Source of the DNA: an uncultured Brevinema sp.
Lineage (GTDB): Bacteria > Spirochaetota > Brevinematia > Brevinematales > Brevinemataceae
Assembly: GCA_947036575.1 (NCBI GenBank)
Contig: CAMQSH010000026.1
Coordinates: 1 to 15,923, forward strand
DNA length: 15,923 bases
Direction of reading: 5' to 3'
Below, one piece after another: positions 1-6,442 of this stretch. Both the position numbers and the translations under genes were made by a program. The notes beneath the pieces are model-generated. The model saw only the letters and a program-made list of their open reading frames with translations, made no database searches and was not told the origin of the DNA. The first letter of the stretch is position 1. Each line of letters begins with the position of its first letter.

Positions 1-41
1 TGAATAATAATATTTCCATCAAAAATTGATTTTTTGTCCAT
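1..41 (-). CDS. Start of an unidentified protein (N-terminal fragment)
   Basis: Only the first 13 codons lie in the window; the gene runs off the left edge. Reading leftward from an ATG at 41-39, the product begins MDKKSIFDGNIII. The start is supported by an AGGAG ribosome site about 8 bases upstream (in the minus-strand string AAAGGAGAAAGAG) and by a good promoter further up (129-101). There is no stop in the visible part. Thirteen residues are too few to assign a family, and I make no functional call. It points away from the fructoselysine-type locus and is separated from the small minus-strand gene by a terminator, so it appears to be an independent transcription unit. Confidence 0.55.
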   Translation of the reverse strand, partial: MDKKSIFDGNIII

Positions 42-100
42 CTCTTTCTCCTTTAGCTATAATAATATTTTAAGATACTATCATTATAATTTTATGATCT

Positions 101-129
101 ATAGTAGCATGCATAAAAAATATTGTCAA
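101..129 (-). promoter_or_regulatory. Sigma-70 type promoter of the left-edge gene
   Basis: On the minus strand TTGACA (129-124) is followed by a 17-base spacer and TACTAT (106-101). This is a perfect -35 and a four-of-six -10. Transcription would start near 94 and give an untranslated leader of about 53 bases before the ATG at 41. Just inside the leader an imperfect inverted repeat (TACTATCAT at 76-84 against ATGAT at 94-98 and ATAGTA at 101-106) overlaps the -10 and start site, and could be an operator. Confidence 0.6.
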
Positions 130-160
130 TACTTAATAAATAATTTTATACAAATTCATC

Positions 161-203
161 AAACAAAAAAACACCCCCTAGCCTAAGCATAGGAGTATTT
201 TTT
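161..203 (-). terminator. Rho-independent terminator after the 46-residue gene
   Basis: A stem-loop with arms at about 170-180 and 190-199 around a 9-base loop is followed on the minus strand by a run of seven T, then GTTT. Two positions that are C-A mismatches on the plus strand become G-U pairs in the minus-strand RNA, so the hairpin is stronger read leftward. It starts about 16 bases beyond the stop codon of the small minus-strand gene. A T-run is also present on the plus side, so some bidirectional function is possible. Confidence 0.7.
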
Positions 204-218
204 GTTTTGTTTATAATT

Positions 219-359
219 TTATTTAAATATAGGAAATATTTTTAGAACATCAGCTAGCACATGACATGCCACTGTTAATGCTCCATAAGCTATAATAGCA
301 TAAAAAAAGAAATTACCTTTGTAGGCAGAAAATTCAACATCTTTATTGTGAGTCCTCAT
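219..359 (-). CDS. Hypothetical 46-residue single-span membrane protein
   Basis: The reading frame goes from ATG (359-357) to TAA (221-219) and encodes 46 residues. A polar N-terminus (MRTHNKDVEFSAYKG) is followed by one hydrophobic segment at about residues 16-41, containing FFFYAIIAYGALTVACHVL, and a short tail ending IFPIFK. That is the layout of a small single-span membrane protein. Support for its being real comes from the terminator beginning about 16 bases after its stop and from the clean signal-anchor profile. Against it, there is no Shine-Dalgarno sequence before the ATG (the preceding bases are TATATAAACA) and no strong promoter is visible in the AT-rich region it shares with the divergent regulator gene. 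I do not recognise the family, and no function should be assumed. Confidence 0.5.
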   Translation of the reverse strand: MRTHNKDVEFSAYKGNFFFYAIIAYGALTVACHVLADVLKIFPIFK

Positions 360-408
360 TGTTTATATATATTTTAATAAAGATATAAACGGTACTATGA
401 TTTTGTTA

Positions 409-437
409 TTGAGTTTTAAAAATATTTATTGTATAAT
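409..437 (+). promoter_or_regulatory. Promoter of the GntR/UTRA regulator gene
   Basis: TTGAGT (409-414), a 17-base spacer and a perfect TATAAT (432-437) form a sigma-70 type promoter about 30 bases before the regulator's ATG, with a GGAG ribosome site at 457-460. No copy of the palindrome found upstream of the PTS operon is present here, so autoregulation through the same site is not indicated. Confidence 0.65.
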
Positions 438-468
438 AAATTATATTATATAAATTGGAGAATAATTT

Positions 469-1203
469 ATGCTTATTGATAGTAATATTCCTCTGTACAT
501 TCAAATAAAAAATATTATTAAAGAAGAGGTTATTCAAGGCTCTTTACATTATGGAGAAAAAATTCCTACAGAATTGGATTTGATAGATACTTATAAAGTA
601 AGTCGTATTACTATAAGAAAAGCTATTTCTGAATTAGTCAAAGAAAATGTATTAATTAAACAACAAGGAAAAGGAACCTTTGTAACAATGCCAAAAATTG
701 AACGCTGTATTCATCCATTATTTGCTAATTCAAATAAAGTTGTTGGATTTACAGAATTATTAAAACAACAAGGTCATATAGTCACAAGTAAAATTCTTAG
801 TTGTGAAGTCAAAGAAGCTACTCGTACTCAACAAGAACATCTCCAATTATCAGAAGATTATAAACGTATTATCGAAATACAACGAATTCGTTGTATTAAT
901 AACAAAAACATTTCATTCGAACAAGTCTTTTTTCCATATCATTTGTGCAATTTTTTACTAAATACAGATATTAGTGGATCTCTTTATGATATATTAAATC
1001 AGCATAATATTTTTCCAGACAAAACTGCTTACTTTGTAATAGAAGCCATCTCTGCAGGTGGTAAGCGAGCTAAATTATTAGAAATACACCCACATGATCC
1101 AGTGTTGTATCAACAAGTTGTTGTTATTGATATTAATAACAATCCAACTAATATGAGTAATCACTATTTCATTGGTAATCAATATAAAATCATTCTTGGT
1201 TGA
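469..1203 (+). CDS. GntR-family transcriptional regulator with UTRA ligand domain
   Basis: This 244-residue protein is a DNA-binding repressor of the HutC/FrlR type. Residues about 8-72 form the winged helix-turn-helix: PLYIQIKNIIKEEVIQG, then EKIPTELDL, the recognition segment YKVSRITIRKAISEL and the wing QQGKGTFV. Residues about 90-240 form the UTRA effector domain typical of repressors that sense sugar phosphates or related metabolites. The length is normal for the family. It lies just before, and in line with, the PTS and deglycase genes but has its own promoter. The PTS operon begins with a separate promoter and a 28-bp palindrome after it, so it most likely represses that operon and is released by a phosphorylated substrate such as fructoselysine 6-phosphate. 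E. coli FrlR is a GntR/UTRA regulator of a fructoselysine operon, which fits. The effector itself is inferred. The gene ends in TGA. Confidence 0.9.
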   Translation: MLIDSNIPLYIQIKNIIKEEVIQGSLHYGEKIPTELDLIDTYKVSRITIRKAISELVKENVLIKQQGKGTFVTMPKIERCIHPLFANSNKVVGFTELLKQQGHIVTSKILSCEVKEATRTQQEHLQLSEDYKRIIEIQRIRCINNKNISFEQVFFPYHLCNFLLNTDISGSLYDILNQHNIFPDKTAYFVIEAISAGGKRAKLLEIHPHDPVLYQQVVVIDINNNPTNMSNHYFIGNQYKIILG

Positions 1204-1262
1204 TTGTAAGTTGTTTCACATTAATGATTTGAAATAAATTTTATTTATATTAAATTATTATA

Positions 1263-1290
1263 TTGACTAAAATAAAATATAATTTATAAT
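1263..1290 (+). promoter_or_regulatory. Promoter of the PTS-deglycase operon
   Basis: TTGACT (1263-1268), a 16-base spacer and a perfect TATAAT (1285-1290) precede the EIIA gene. The predicted start of transcription, about 1297, falls on the left edge of the 28-bp palindrome, an arrangement suited to repression. Confidence 0.65.
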
Positions 1291-1296
1291 ACATAT

Positions 1297-1324
1297 AGAT
1301 AATACGTTATATAACGTATTATCT
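1297..1324 (+). promoter_or_regulatory. 28-bp perfect palindrome, probable operator of the GntR/UTRA repressor
   Basis: The half site is AGATAATACGTTAT, followed immediately by its exact reverse complement; the symmetry ends at 1297 and 1324. It lies directly downstream of the -10 and just before the EIIA ribosome site (GGAGG, 1329-1333). GntR regulators bind as dimers to palindromes of this kind. The palindrome could also fold in the mRNA leader. I see no second copy in the window. Confidence 0.75.
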
Positions 1325-1338
1325 TATTGGAGGACGAA

Positions 1339-1752
1339 ATGAGAAAATATTTATTAATGTCTCATGGATTAATGGCTTCAGGTATACAAAACACTTTAAC
1401 TATGCTTATAGGAGAACCTAAAAATCTTGCAGTTATATCTGCATATATTGATGAAGATACCAATATAAAAAAAGAAATATCGCTAATTTTAGATACTCTT
1501 TCATCTAAAGATGAATTAGTAATATTTACAGATATTTTAGGGGGTAGTATTAATAATGATGCTATGTTATTTATTGACAATCCAAAAGTACATTTAATTA
1601 CAGGTGTGAATATTGCAACTATAGCAGAAATTATTAATAACGATAGTGCTCACCCTCTTAAAGAAATTATTGAATCAGCAATATTATTAGGCAGAGAAGC
1701 TCTGGTATATTGTAATACACAAGATCAAAATATTATAGATGAAGATTTTTAG
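1339..1752 (+). CDS. PTS mannose-family EIIA component
   Basis: The product is a cytoplasmic phosphocarrier of a mannose/fructose/sorbose-family PTS permease. It takes phosphate from HPr on a histidine and passes it to EIIB. The 137-residue protein begins MRKYLLMSHGLMASG; His9 in SHG matches the family's phosphorylated histidine. FTDILGGS at about residues 63-70 is the second typical motif. I chose the ATG at 1339, which has GGAGG five bases upstream; a longer frame from TTG at 1327 would start inside that ribosome site and is not credible. It is the first of six closely packed genes. Position and partners suggest the GfrA role in fructoselysine/glucoselysine uptake, but EIIA alone does not reveal the substrate. 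Confidence 0.9.
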   Translation: MRKYLLMSHGLMASGIQNTLTMLIGEPKNLAVISAYIDEDTNIKKEISLILDTLSSKDELVIFTDILGGSINNDAMLFIDNPKVHLITGVNIATIAEIINNDSAHPLKEIIESAILLGREALVYCNTQDQNIIDEDF

Positions 1753-1760
1753 GAGAAAAT

Positions 1761-2225
1761 ATGATTAAATTAATGCGAGTCGATCATCGTTTATTACATG
1801 GTCAGGTAGCAATGTCTTGGACACAATCTATCGGTACAGATTGTATTCTAATTGCAAATGATAGTGTTGTTCAAGATGATATGAGAAAAACTACTTTAAA
1901 AATTGCAAAGCCCTATGGATGCAAATTAGTATTTAAATCTATTAGTGATTCTATTGAAGCTATTAATACAGGTAAGACGGACAACTATAATCTTTTAATT
2001 ATTGTTGAGTCTATAAAAGACGCCATTAAGCTTACTAGAGAAGCAGATACAATTAAGAGTATAAATCTAGGAGGTATTAAATTTAGAGAAGGAGCAAAGG
2101 TATTTTCCAATACTATTTCTCTTATGCCTGAAGAAGTTGAACAACTTCTTCAATTAATCATAGATAAAGGTATAGAGATAGAGATAAGACAAATACCTTC
2201 AGATAAAAAAGTATTTATTAAATAA
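1761..2225 (+). CDS. PTS mannose-family EIIB component
   Basis: This 154-residue cytoplasmic protein transfers phosphate from EIIA to the incoming sugar at the EIIC/EIID channel. The N-terminal motif MRVDHRLLHGQVAMSW is diagnostic of the PTSIIB sorbose-type fold, with His13 (in LLHGQ) as the phosphorylated residue. The length is normal for a free-standing EIIB. The AGGAG ribosome site overlaps the stop codon of the EIIA gene, so the two are probably translationally coupled. A 29-base gap separates it from EIIC, with another AGGAG site. In the gfr-type arrangement it corresponds to GfrB. Substrate choice is inferred from the downstream enzymes. Confidence 0.92.
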   Translation: MIKLMRVDHRLLHGQVAMSWTQSIGTDCILIANDSVVQDDMRKTTLKIAKPYGCKLVFKSISDSIEAINTGKTDNYNLLIIVESIKDAIKLTREADTIKSINLGGIKFREGAKVFSNTISLMPEEVEQLLQLIIDKGIEIEIRQIPSDKKVFIK

Positions 2226-2254
2226 ATACTTAATAAATAATCTAGGAGTTTATT

Positions 2255-3019
2255 ATGCATGATGCAATTATACTTGGGATACTTGGGTTCTTAGTTATGG
2301 TTTTTGAAAAACTAATTACGGGAACAGGTATGATATCTCGCCCTATTGTTACAGGGGCATTAACAGGAATAGTAATGGGAGATATCCCTACAGGGGTTCT
2401 TCTAGGAGCTACTTTAGAACTTGTTTTTTTAGGGAATTTTTCTATTGGAGCATCTTTTCCTCCTGAATTAATATCTGGAACTATCTTAGCAACTGCGTTT
2501 GCTATTAGTACAGGGCAAGGGGTAGAAGCTGCATTAACACTTGGTTTACCTATAGCAACATTTGTTCTTGTTATTCAAAATATCATTTTTATTTTTGGGT
2601 ATCCTATTGTCATGAAATTTTCAGATGATTTTGCTAAAGAAGGAGATCCAGATAAAGTTGCTAGAACACATATTGTTTCTGGATTTATAACTAGAGCATT
2701 ACCTTTAGGTTTGGTAATTGGAATTTCATATTATTTAGGTAGTGCTGTTATTGAAGATGTACTAAATTCTATACCTATGTATATTAAAGATGGGCTAAAA
2801 ATTGCTACGGGTATTATGCCTGCATTAGGTTTTGCTATTTTAGCAAGAATGATTATTAATAAAAAAGTTACTGTGTTTTTCTTATTAGGATTTATTCTAG
2901 TATCTTATATGAAACTCCCTTTCCTAGCTGTTGCTTTACTTGGAGGTATCATTGCTACTATTATTATCACTAATACAGTAAACATTCAACCAGTTAGTGA
3001 TACTGATGATGATTTTTAG
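2255..3019 (+). CDS. PTS mannose-family EIIC membrane component
   Basis: This 254-residue integral membrane protein forms the sugar translocation path together with EIID. The family motif runs from about residue 34 to 80: GALTGIVMGDIPTG, then GATLELVFLG and SIGASFPPELISG. Several further hydrophobic segments follow at about 88-120, 140-165, 180-200 and 205-240. The C-terminus is acidic (SDTDDDF) and cytosolic or peripheral. Length and motif order are those of ManY/AgaC/SorA-type proteins. The stop codon TAG forms part of the ribosome site of the next gene (AGGAG). In the operon it would act as GfrC. Confidence 0.92.
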   Translation: MHDAIILGILGFLVMVFEKLITGTGMISRPIVTGALTGIVMGDIPTGVLLGATLELVFLGNFSIGASFPPELISGTILATAFAISTGQGVEAALTLGLPIATFVLVIQNIIFIFGYPIVMKFSDDFAKEGDPDKVARTHIVSGFITRALPLGLVIGISYYLGSAVIEDVLNSIPMYIKDGLKIATGIMPALGFAILARMIINKKVTVFFLLGFILVSYMKLPFLAVALLGGIIATIIITNTVNIQPVSDTDDDF

Positions 3020-3028
3020 GAGATTATA

Positions 3029-3847
3029 ATGTTAAAAGATAATAAAAAAATCACTCATGGTGATTTAGTTAATGTTTTTTTCAGATCTATGCCTTTAGAA
3101 TGGACATGGAATTTTGAACGACAACAACATATGGGATATAGCTTTGCTATAAATCCTATACTAAAAAAATTATATGGTGATGATAAAGAAAAATTGAAAG
3201 AAGCCTTACAGCGTCATCTAGAATTTTTTAATACCACTCCTGCTGTTTCTACTGTTATATTGGGTATTAATATTGCAATGGAAGAAAATCACGTGTTAAA
3301 TAATGAAACAGATACAAACCCTATGAGAAATATTAAAGCTGCATTAATGGGACCTTTTGCTGGAATCGGTGATTCTATTATTTGGGGAACATTAAGGATT
3401 ATAGCAACAAGCGTTGGTGCAGCTCTTGCTTTAGAAGGTAATATATTAGGTCCTATTTTATTTCTAATCATTTTTAACATACCTCATTATCTCATGCGTT
3501 ACTATGGATTAATGTCTGGTTATAAGATGGGGTCAGGTGTGTTAAAAAAAGTAGAAAAATCTGGCTTAATGCCTAGTGTATCTTATGGGCTTGCTATTTT
3601 AGGATTAATGGTTGTTGGTGCAATGACAGCTAGTTTAGTCAAACTAAATTTAGGAATCAATATAGGAACTTCTGAAAATCCTATACTTTTACAAGGCGTA
3701 TTAGATAGTATTATGCCTGGATTAGCTCCTTTAGGAATAACTTATTTAATATATTGGCTTTTAGGTAAAGAAATATCTATTAATTATATTTTATTAGGAA
3801 TTACTTTAGTCGGTATTCTCGGAAGTTATTTTGGAATATTTGTTTAA
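3029..3847 (+). CDS. PTS mannose-family EIID membrane component
   Basis: This 272-residue protein is unique to the mannose PTS family and pairs with EIIC. Residues 18-51 carry the expected N-terminal block (RSMPLEWTWNFERQQHMGYS, then AINPILKKLYGD), followed by HLEFFNTTP at 63-71 and the conserved GPFAGIGDSIIWGTLR at about 108-123. The C-terminal half holds the hydrophobic spans and ends in a membrane segment with the usual short tail. All four PTS parts are present and intact as separate proteins, so the permease should work with the cell's general EI and HPr, which are not in this window. It corresponds to GfrD in the proposed scheme. Confidence 0.93.
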   Translation: MLKDNKKITHGDLVNVFFRSMPLEWTWNFERQQHMGYSFAINPILKKLYGDDKEKLKEALQRHLEFFNTTPAVSTVILGINIAMEENHVLNNETDTNPMRNIKAALMGPFAGIGDSIIWGTLRIIATSVGAALALEGNILGPILFLIIFNIPHYLMRYYGLMSGYKMGSGVLKKVEKSGLMPSVSYGLAILGLMVVGAMTASLVKLNLGINIGTSENPILLQGVLDSIMPGLAPLGITYLIYWLLGKEISINYILLGITLVGILGSYFGIFV

Positions 3848-3862
3848 TAAAAGGGGTATACT

Positions 3863-4933
3863 GTGGAAACAATGCTAACATATATAGAAAATCAAGACAT
3901 TTCATGTCATCACATACTTAATAATCGCTTAAAAATATTAGAAAGATTTTTAGAGATAGCTCAAGAATATAGAGTGAAAAAATGGATTTTTTTGGCAACA
4001 GGATCGTCTCTCAATGCTGTTAATTGTGCAAAAATGTATCTTGAAAACATTTCTAATATTGAGATTGAAATACGTATTCCTTCTGAATTTGTGACTTATA
4101 GTGAATTATGGGATAAAGATGCTTTTATTTTTGGTGTTTCTCAATCAGGTAGTAGTTCTTCTACTATAGATGCTGTTAAAAAAGCTGTATCCTGTAATAA
4201 TGTTCCTGTATTTGGAATTACAGCTAATGAAAATTCAAATTTAGTTAAAAATTCTCCTCATTGGATTAAAATTGAATGTGGTGAAGAAAAAGTTAGATTT
4301 GTAACAAAAGGATTTACAGCTACTAGTTTAACCTTAATGCTAATGGGATTGGAATATAGTTTTAGTATAGGTAGAATATCAAAAGAAAAATATAGTCTAG
4401 AAATACAAAAATTTACTGATACAGTTAATTTTATGAAAGACACCTTAACGCTTTCTAAAAAATGGTATAAGGATAATATATCCGAATTTCTTCAAATCCA
4501 AAGAATGAGCATTCTAGCATATGGACCTTCTATGGGATCTGCCATGGAAGCAGAAACTAAACTCAGTGAGACTGTACGTTGTCCTAGCACAGGTTATGAA
4601 CTAGAAGAATTTATGCATGGACCTCATCTTGAATTAAATGATAATTATTATATTTTTTTCATAGGAGCTCCTCATCAATTACAGAGTCGATTAATTTTAC
4701 TTAAAAACACAATACAAAAATATACTGAGCATCTTTTTTATATTGGTATTCCTTATTCTTTACAAAGTTCAAAAGATCTTGTACTTAATCAAGAAATAGA
4801 TGAGTATATCTATCCTTTAATTGCTACTATTCCTTTTCAATACTTATCTTATCAACTAGCAATTGATAAAGGAATAGATCTAGATAAAAAACTTTATATG
4901 GAATTTGATCAAGAATTAAAAAGAAAAATATAA
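3863..4933 (+). CDS. gfrE: SIS-domain deglycase of the GfrE type (probable glucoselysine-6-phosphate deglycase)
   Basis: This 356-residue protein has two SIS (sugar isomerase) domains, like the isomerase half of glucosamine-6-phosphate synthase GlmS but without the glutaminase part. Motifs visible are ATGSSLNA (45-52), SQSGSSSSTIDAV (93-105) and ELEEFMHGP (246-254). Glu236 and His252 are 16 residues apart, the same spacing as the catalytic Glu488/His504 pair of E. coli GlmS, so the active site looks intact. The start is GTG at 3863, because AAGGGG at 3851-3856 lies six bases before it; the in-frame ATG at 3872 would be too far away. In characterised gfr systems a protein of this kind splits glucoselysine 6-phosphate into glucose 6-phosphate and lysine. 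Alternatives are a deglycase for another amine-sugar phosphate or an AgaS-like deaminase. Confidence 0.72.
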   Translation: METMLTYIENQDISCHHILNNRLKILERFLEIAQEYRVKKWIFLATGSSLNAVNCAKMYLENISNIEIEIRIPSEFVTYSELWDKDAFIFGVSQSGSSSSTIDAVKKAVSCNNVPVFGITANENSNLVKNSPHWIKIECGEEKVRFVTKGFTATSLTLMLMGLEYSFSIGRISKEKYSLEIQKFTDTVNFMKDTLTLSKKWYKDNISEFLQIQRMSILAYGPSMGSAMEAETKLSETVRCPSTGYELEEFMHGPHLELNDNYYIFFIGAPHQLQSRLILLKNTIQKYTEHLFYIGIPYSLQSSKDLVLNQEIDEYIYPLIATIPFQYLSYQLAIDKGIDLDKKLYMEFDQELKRKI

Positions 4934-4948
4934 AAACAGGAAAATAAA

Positions 4949-5959
4949 ATGTTAGAATTTAATGAATTATTATATAAAGAAAACATACAAAAAGTATGGG
5001 CTACTCATACAGAAGTAGAAAAAATAGCAGACACATTATCTTCACAAAAATTTGAAAATATTTTTTTTATTGCTATCGGAGGTTCTCAAGCAACTATTGC
5101 TGGAATTCAAGAAATGTTAAAAACAAGAACTACTATTCCTACTTATGTAGAATCTGCTAGTGAGGTGGTAATTAATTCTCATAAATTACTTACAAAAAAA
5201 TCTTTAGTAATAACTATTTCTAAATCTGGTGATACAAAAGAAATTATTTGTGCTGTTGAATATCTAAAAAAACGAGAGATTAAAACAGTTGCTATTGTCT
5301 GTAACCCTTCATCTCCATTAGCTAAATTAACAGATCACGTTATTGTAAATCCAATGTTAAAAGGTGCCGAAGCAATGTATCTTATTTTATTATTTTTAAC
5401 ATTACGATTATTGCACAATAATAAAGAATTTGATCAATATGAAAAATTTATTATTCAAACTAAAATTTTACCAGATAATTTCACTAAAGCCAAAACAAAA
5501 TTTGATCCAATTGCATTAGATTTCACTAATAAATATAAAGATACTTCCTATCAATTATGGATAGGAAGTGGAAATTGTTGGTACGAAGTATATTCTTTTG
5601 CAATGTGTATTTTAGAAGAAATGCAGTGGATGGTTACAAAATCTGTAACATCTTCAGAGTTTTTTCATGGAACCCTCGAAATAGTTGAACAAAATACATG
5701 TGTTATTTTAGTGAAAGGATTGGATAAAACACGAATATTAGACACAAGAGTAGAACAATTTGTTCCTAAAATTTCAAATAATTTTACTGTAATAGATCTT
5801 GAAGATTATATATTTGATGGAATTGACAGGGAACTTTATAATTTATTAGCTCCAGCTTTAATGTCTTGTATTTGTACTGAAAGACTTGCAAGTTATTTAT
5901 CTAGAGAACGTAATCATTCTTTGGATTTGAGACGTTATTATCGTCAATTAGACTATTAG
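4949..5959 (+). CDS. gfrF: Fructoselysine-6-phosphate deglycase (FrlB/GfrF type SIS protein)
   Basis: This 336-residue SIS-fold protein is expected to cleave fructoselysine 6-phosphate to glucose 6-phosphate and lysine in the cytoplasm. It carries the SIS signatures IAIGGSQATIAG (41-52) and ISKSGDTKEII (90-100), and SSEFFHGTLEIVE (235-247) near the active site. Glu224 and His240 stand 16 apart, as do the catalytic Glu/His of FrlB and FraB. The C-terminus, NHSLDLRRYYRQLDY, closely resembles the NPDERRYYGGLVEY tail of E. coli FrlB as I recall it, which is the main reason for this name over a generic SIS call. It is the last gene of the PTS operon, 15 bases after the GfrE-type gene. The reaction is inferred from family and context; other Amadori amines are possible substrates. 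Confidence 0.75.
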   Translation: MLEFNELLYKENIQKVWATHTEVEKIADTLSSQKFENIFFIAIGGSQATIAGIQEMLKTRTTIPTYVESASEVVINSHKLLTKKSLVITISKSGDTKEIICAVEYLKKREIKTVAIVCNPSSPLAKLTDHVIVNPMLKGAEAMYLILLFLTLRLLHNNKEFDQYEKFIIQTKILPDNFTKAKTKFDPIALDFTNKYKDTSYQLWIGSGNCWYEVYSFAMCILEEMQWMVTKSVTSSEFFHGTLEIVEQNTCVILVKGLDKTRILDTRVEQFVPKISNNFTVIDLEDYIFDGIDRELYNLLAPALMSCICTERLASYLSRERNHSLDLRRYYRQLDY

Positions 5960-5975
5960 TAGTCTATCATTTTTA
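5949..5975 (+). terminator. Small hairpin across the last stop codon of locus 1
   Basis: TAGACTA (5949-5955) and TAGTCTA (5960-5966) form a 7-bp stem with the loop TTAG, which is the stop codon plus one base. A short T-run (5970-5974) follows with a gap of three bases. It could be a weak terminator or an RNA 3'-end stabiliser. The stronger terminator lies at 6078-6118. Confidence 0.3.
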
Positions 5976-6077
5976 TTGGTACAGTGTAGACAGAGGCATT
6001 TAGCTATAGCTATTATGAAAATGTCTATAGTATCTGTATATTACCATAATAGACTATATCTTTGTGAAATTGGTATT

Positions 6078-6118
6078 AGCTCTCGTGTTTCTTATTCAGA
6101 ACATGAGAGCTTTTTTTA
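6078..6118 (+). terminator. Strong rho-independent terminator of the PTS-deglycase operon
   Basis: Arms AGCTCTCGTGTT (6078-6089) and AACATGAGAGCT (6100-6111) pair over 12 positions with one G-U pair, leaving a 10-base loop, and run straight into a stretch of T (6111-6117). It ends locus 1 about 120 bases after the final stop codon and separates it from the uronate-type operon. The long 3' leader before it (5960-6077) is discussed under findings. Confidence 0.85.
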
Positions 6119-6380
6119 TTCTGATATATACATCACAAAACACTACTCTTAGATAGAAAAAAGAATATAACAAGACTGTATAAAAATAATGTAGCTAAAA
6201 ACTATATAAAACACCATAAAAATTGACCTTTTTTTAGATAAATTAATACTAAGATCGTAAGAAATAAAATTAAAATTGATTTGTTTGTAATATCTCCACT
6301 AGAGGTGAAATAATAAACTATAAGTTTTCTTATTTCATTTCATATTATATATTTATATTTATTTTAATAATAAAACATAT
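6119..6380. other. AT-rich intergenic stretch without a gene
   Basis: I find no reading frame on either strand that I would defend here: frames are short and lack ribosome sites. The one visible structure is an inverted repeat, TGAAATAA (6306-6313) and TTATTTCA (6330-6337), around a 16-base spacer. It lies about 50 bases upstream of the locus 2 promoter and could be a second regulatory site, though in sequence this AT-rich it may be chance. Confidence 0.5.
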
Positions 6381-6385
6381 TACTA

Positions 6386-6413
6386 TTGACTTTTTCAACT
6401 ACCATGGTACAAT
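6386..6413 (+). promoter_or_regulatory. Promoter of the TRAP/uronate operon
   Basis: TTGACT (6386-6391), a 16-base spacer and TACAAT (6408-6413) form a good sigma-70 type promoter 30 bases before the regulator's ATG. A second TATAAT at 6419-6424 has no matching -35. As no terminator is visible between the genes that follow, this promoter probably drives the whole locus. Confidence 0.6.
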
Positions 6414-6419
6414 GGTAGT
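6398..6419 (+). promoter_or_regulatory. Inverted repeat over the -10, probable operator of the GntR/FCD regulator
   Basis: ACTACCAT (6398-6405) and ATGGTAGT (6412-6419) are exact reverse complements around the six-base spacer GGTACA, and the right half overlaps the -10 element. The regulator gene is the first of the operon, so the site would make it autoregulated together with the transport and enzyme genes. The inner TACCATGGTA is itself palindromic, which leaves the exact half-site uncertain. Confidence 0.65.
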
Positions 6420-6442
6420 ATAATAATTTTTAAGGTGAACAA

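Noticed and set aside
128..144. 17-base exact repeat AATACTTAATAAATAAT shared with 2225-2241
   Set aside because: Both copies lie in or at the edge of very AT-rich intergenic sequence with no flanking symmetry or mobile element; chance is a sufficient explanation.
1204..1262. Possible terminator after the GntR/UTRA gene
   Set aside because: Only weak A/T pairings (AAATAAA with TTTATTT) are present and there is no GC-containing stem with a T-run, so read-through into the PTS operon is possible.
1327..1338. TTG start giving a four-residue longer EIIA
   Set aside because: The TTG lies within the TTGGAGG ribosome site; the ATG at 1339 has ideal spacing and starts the family's normal N-terminus.
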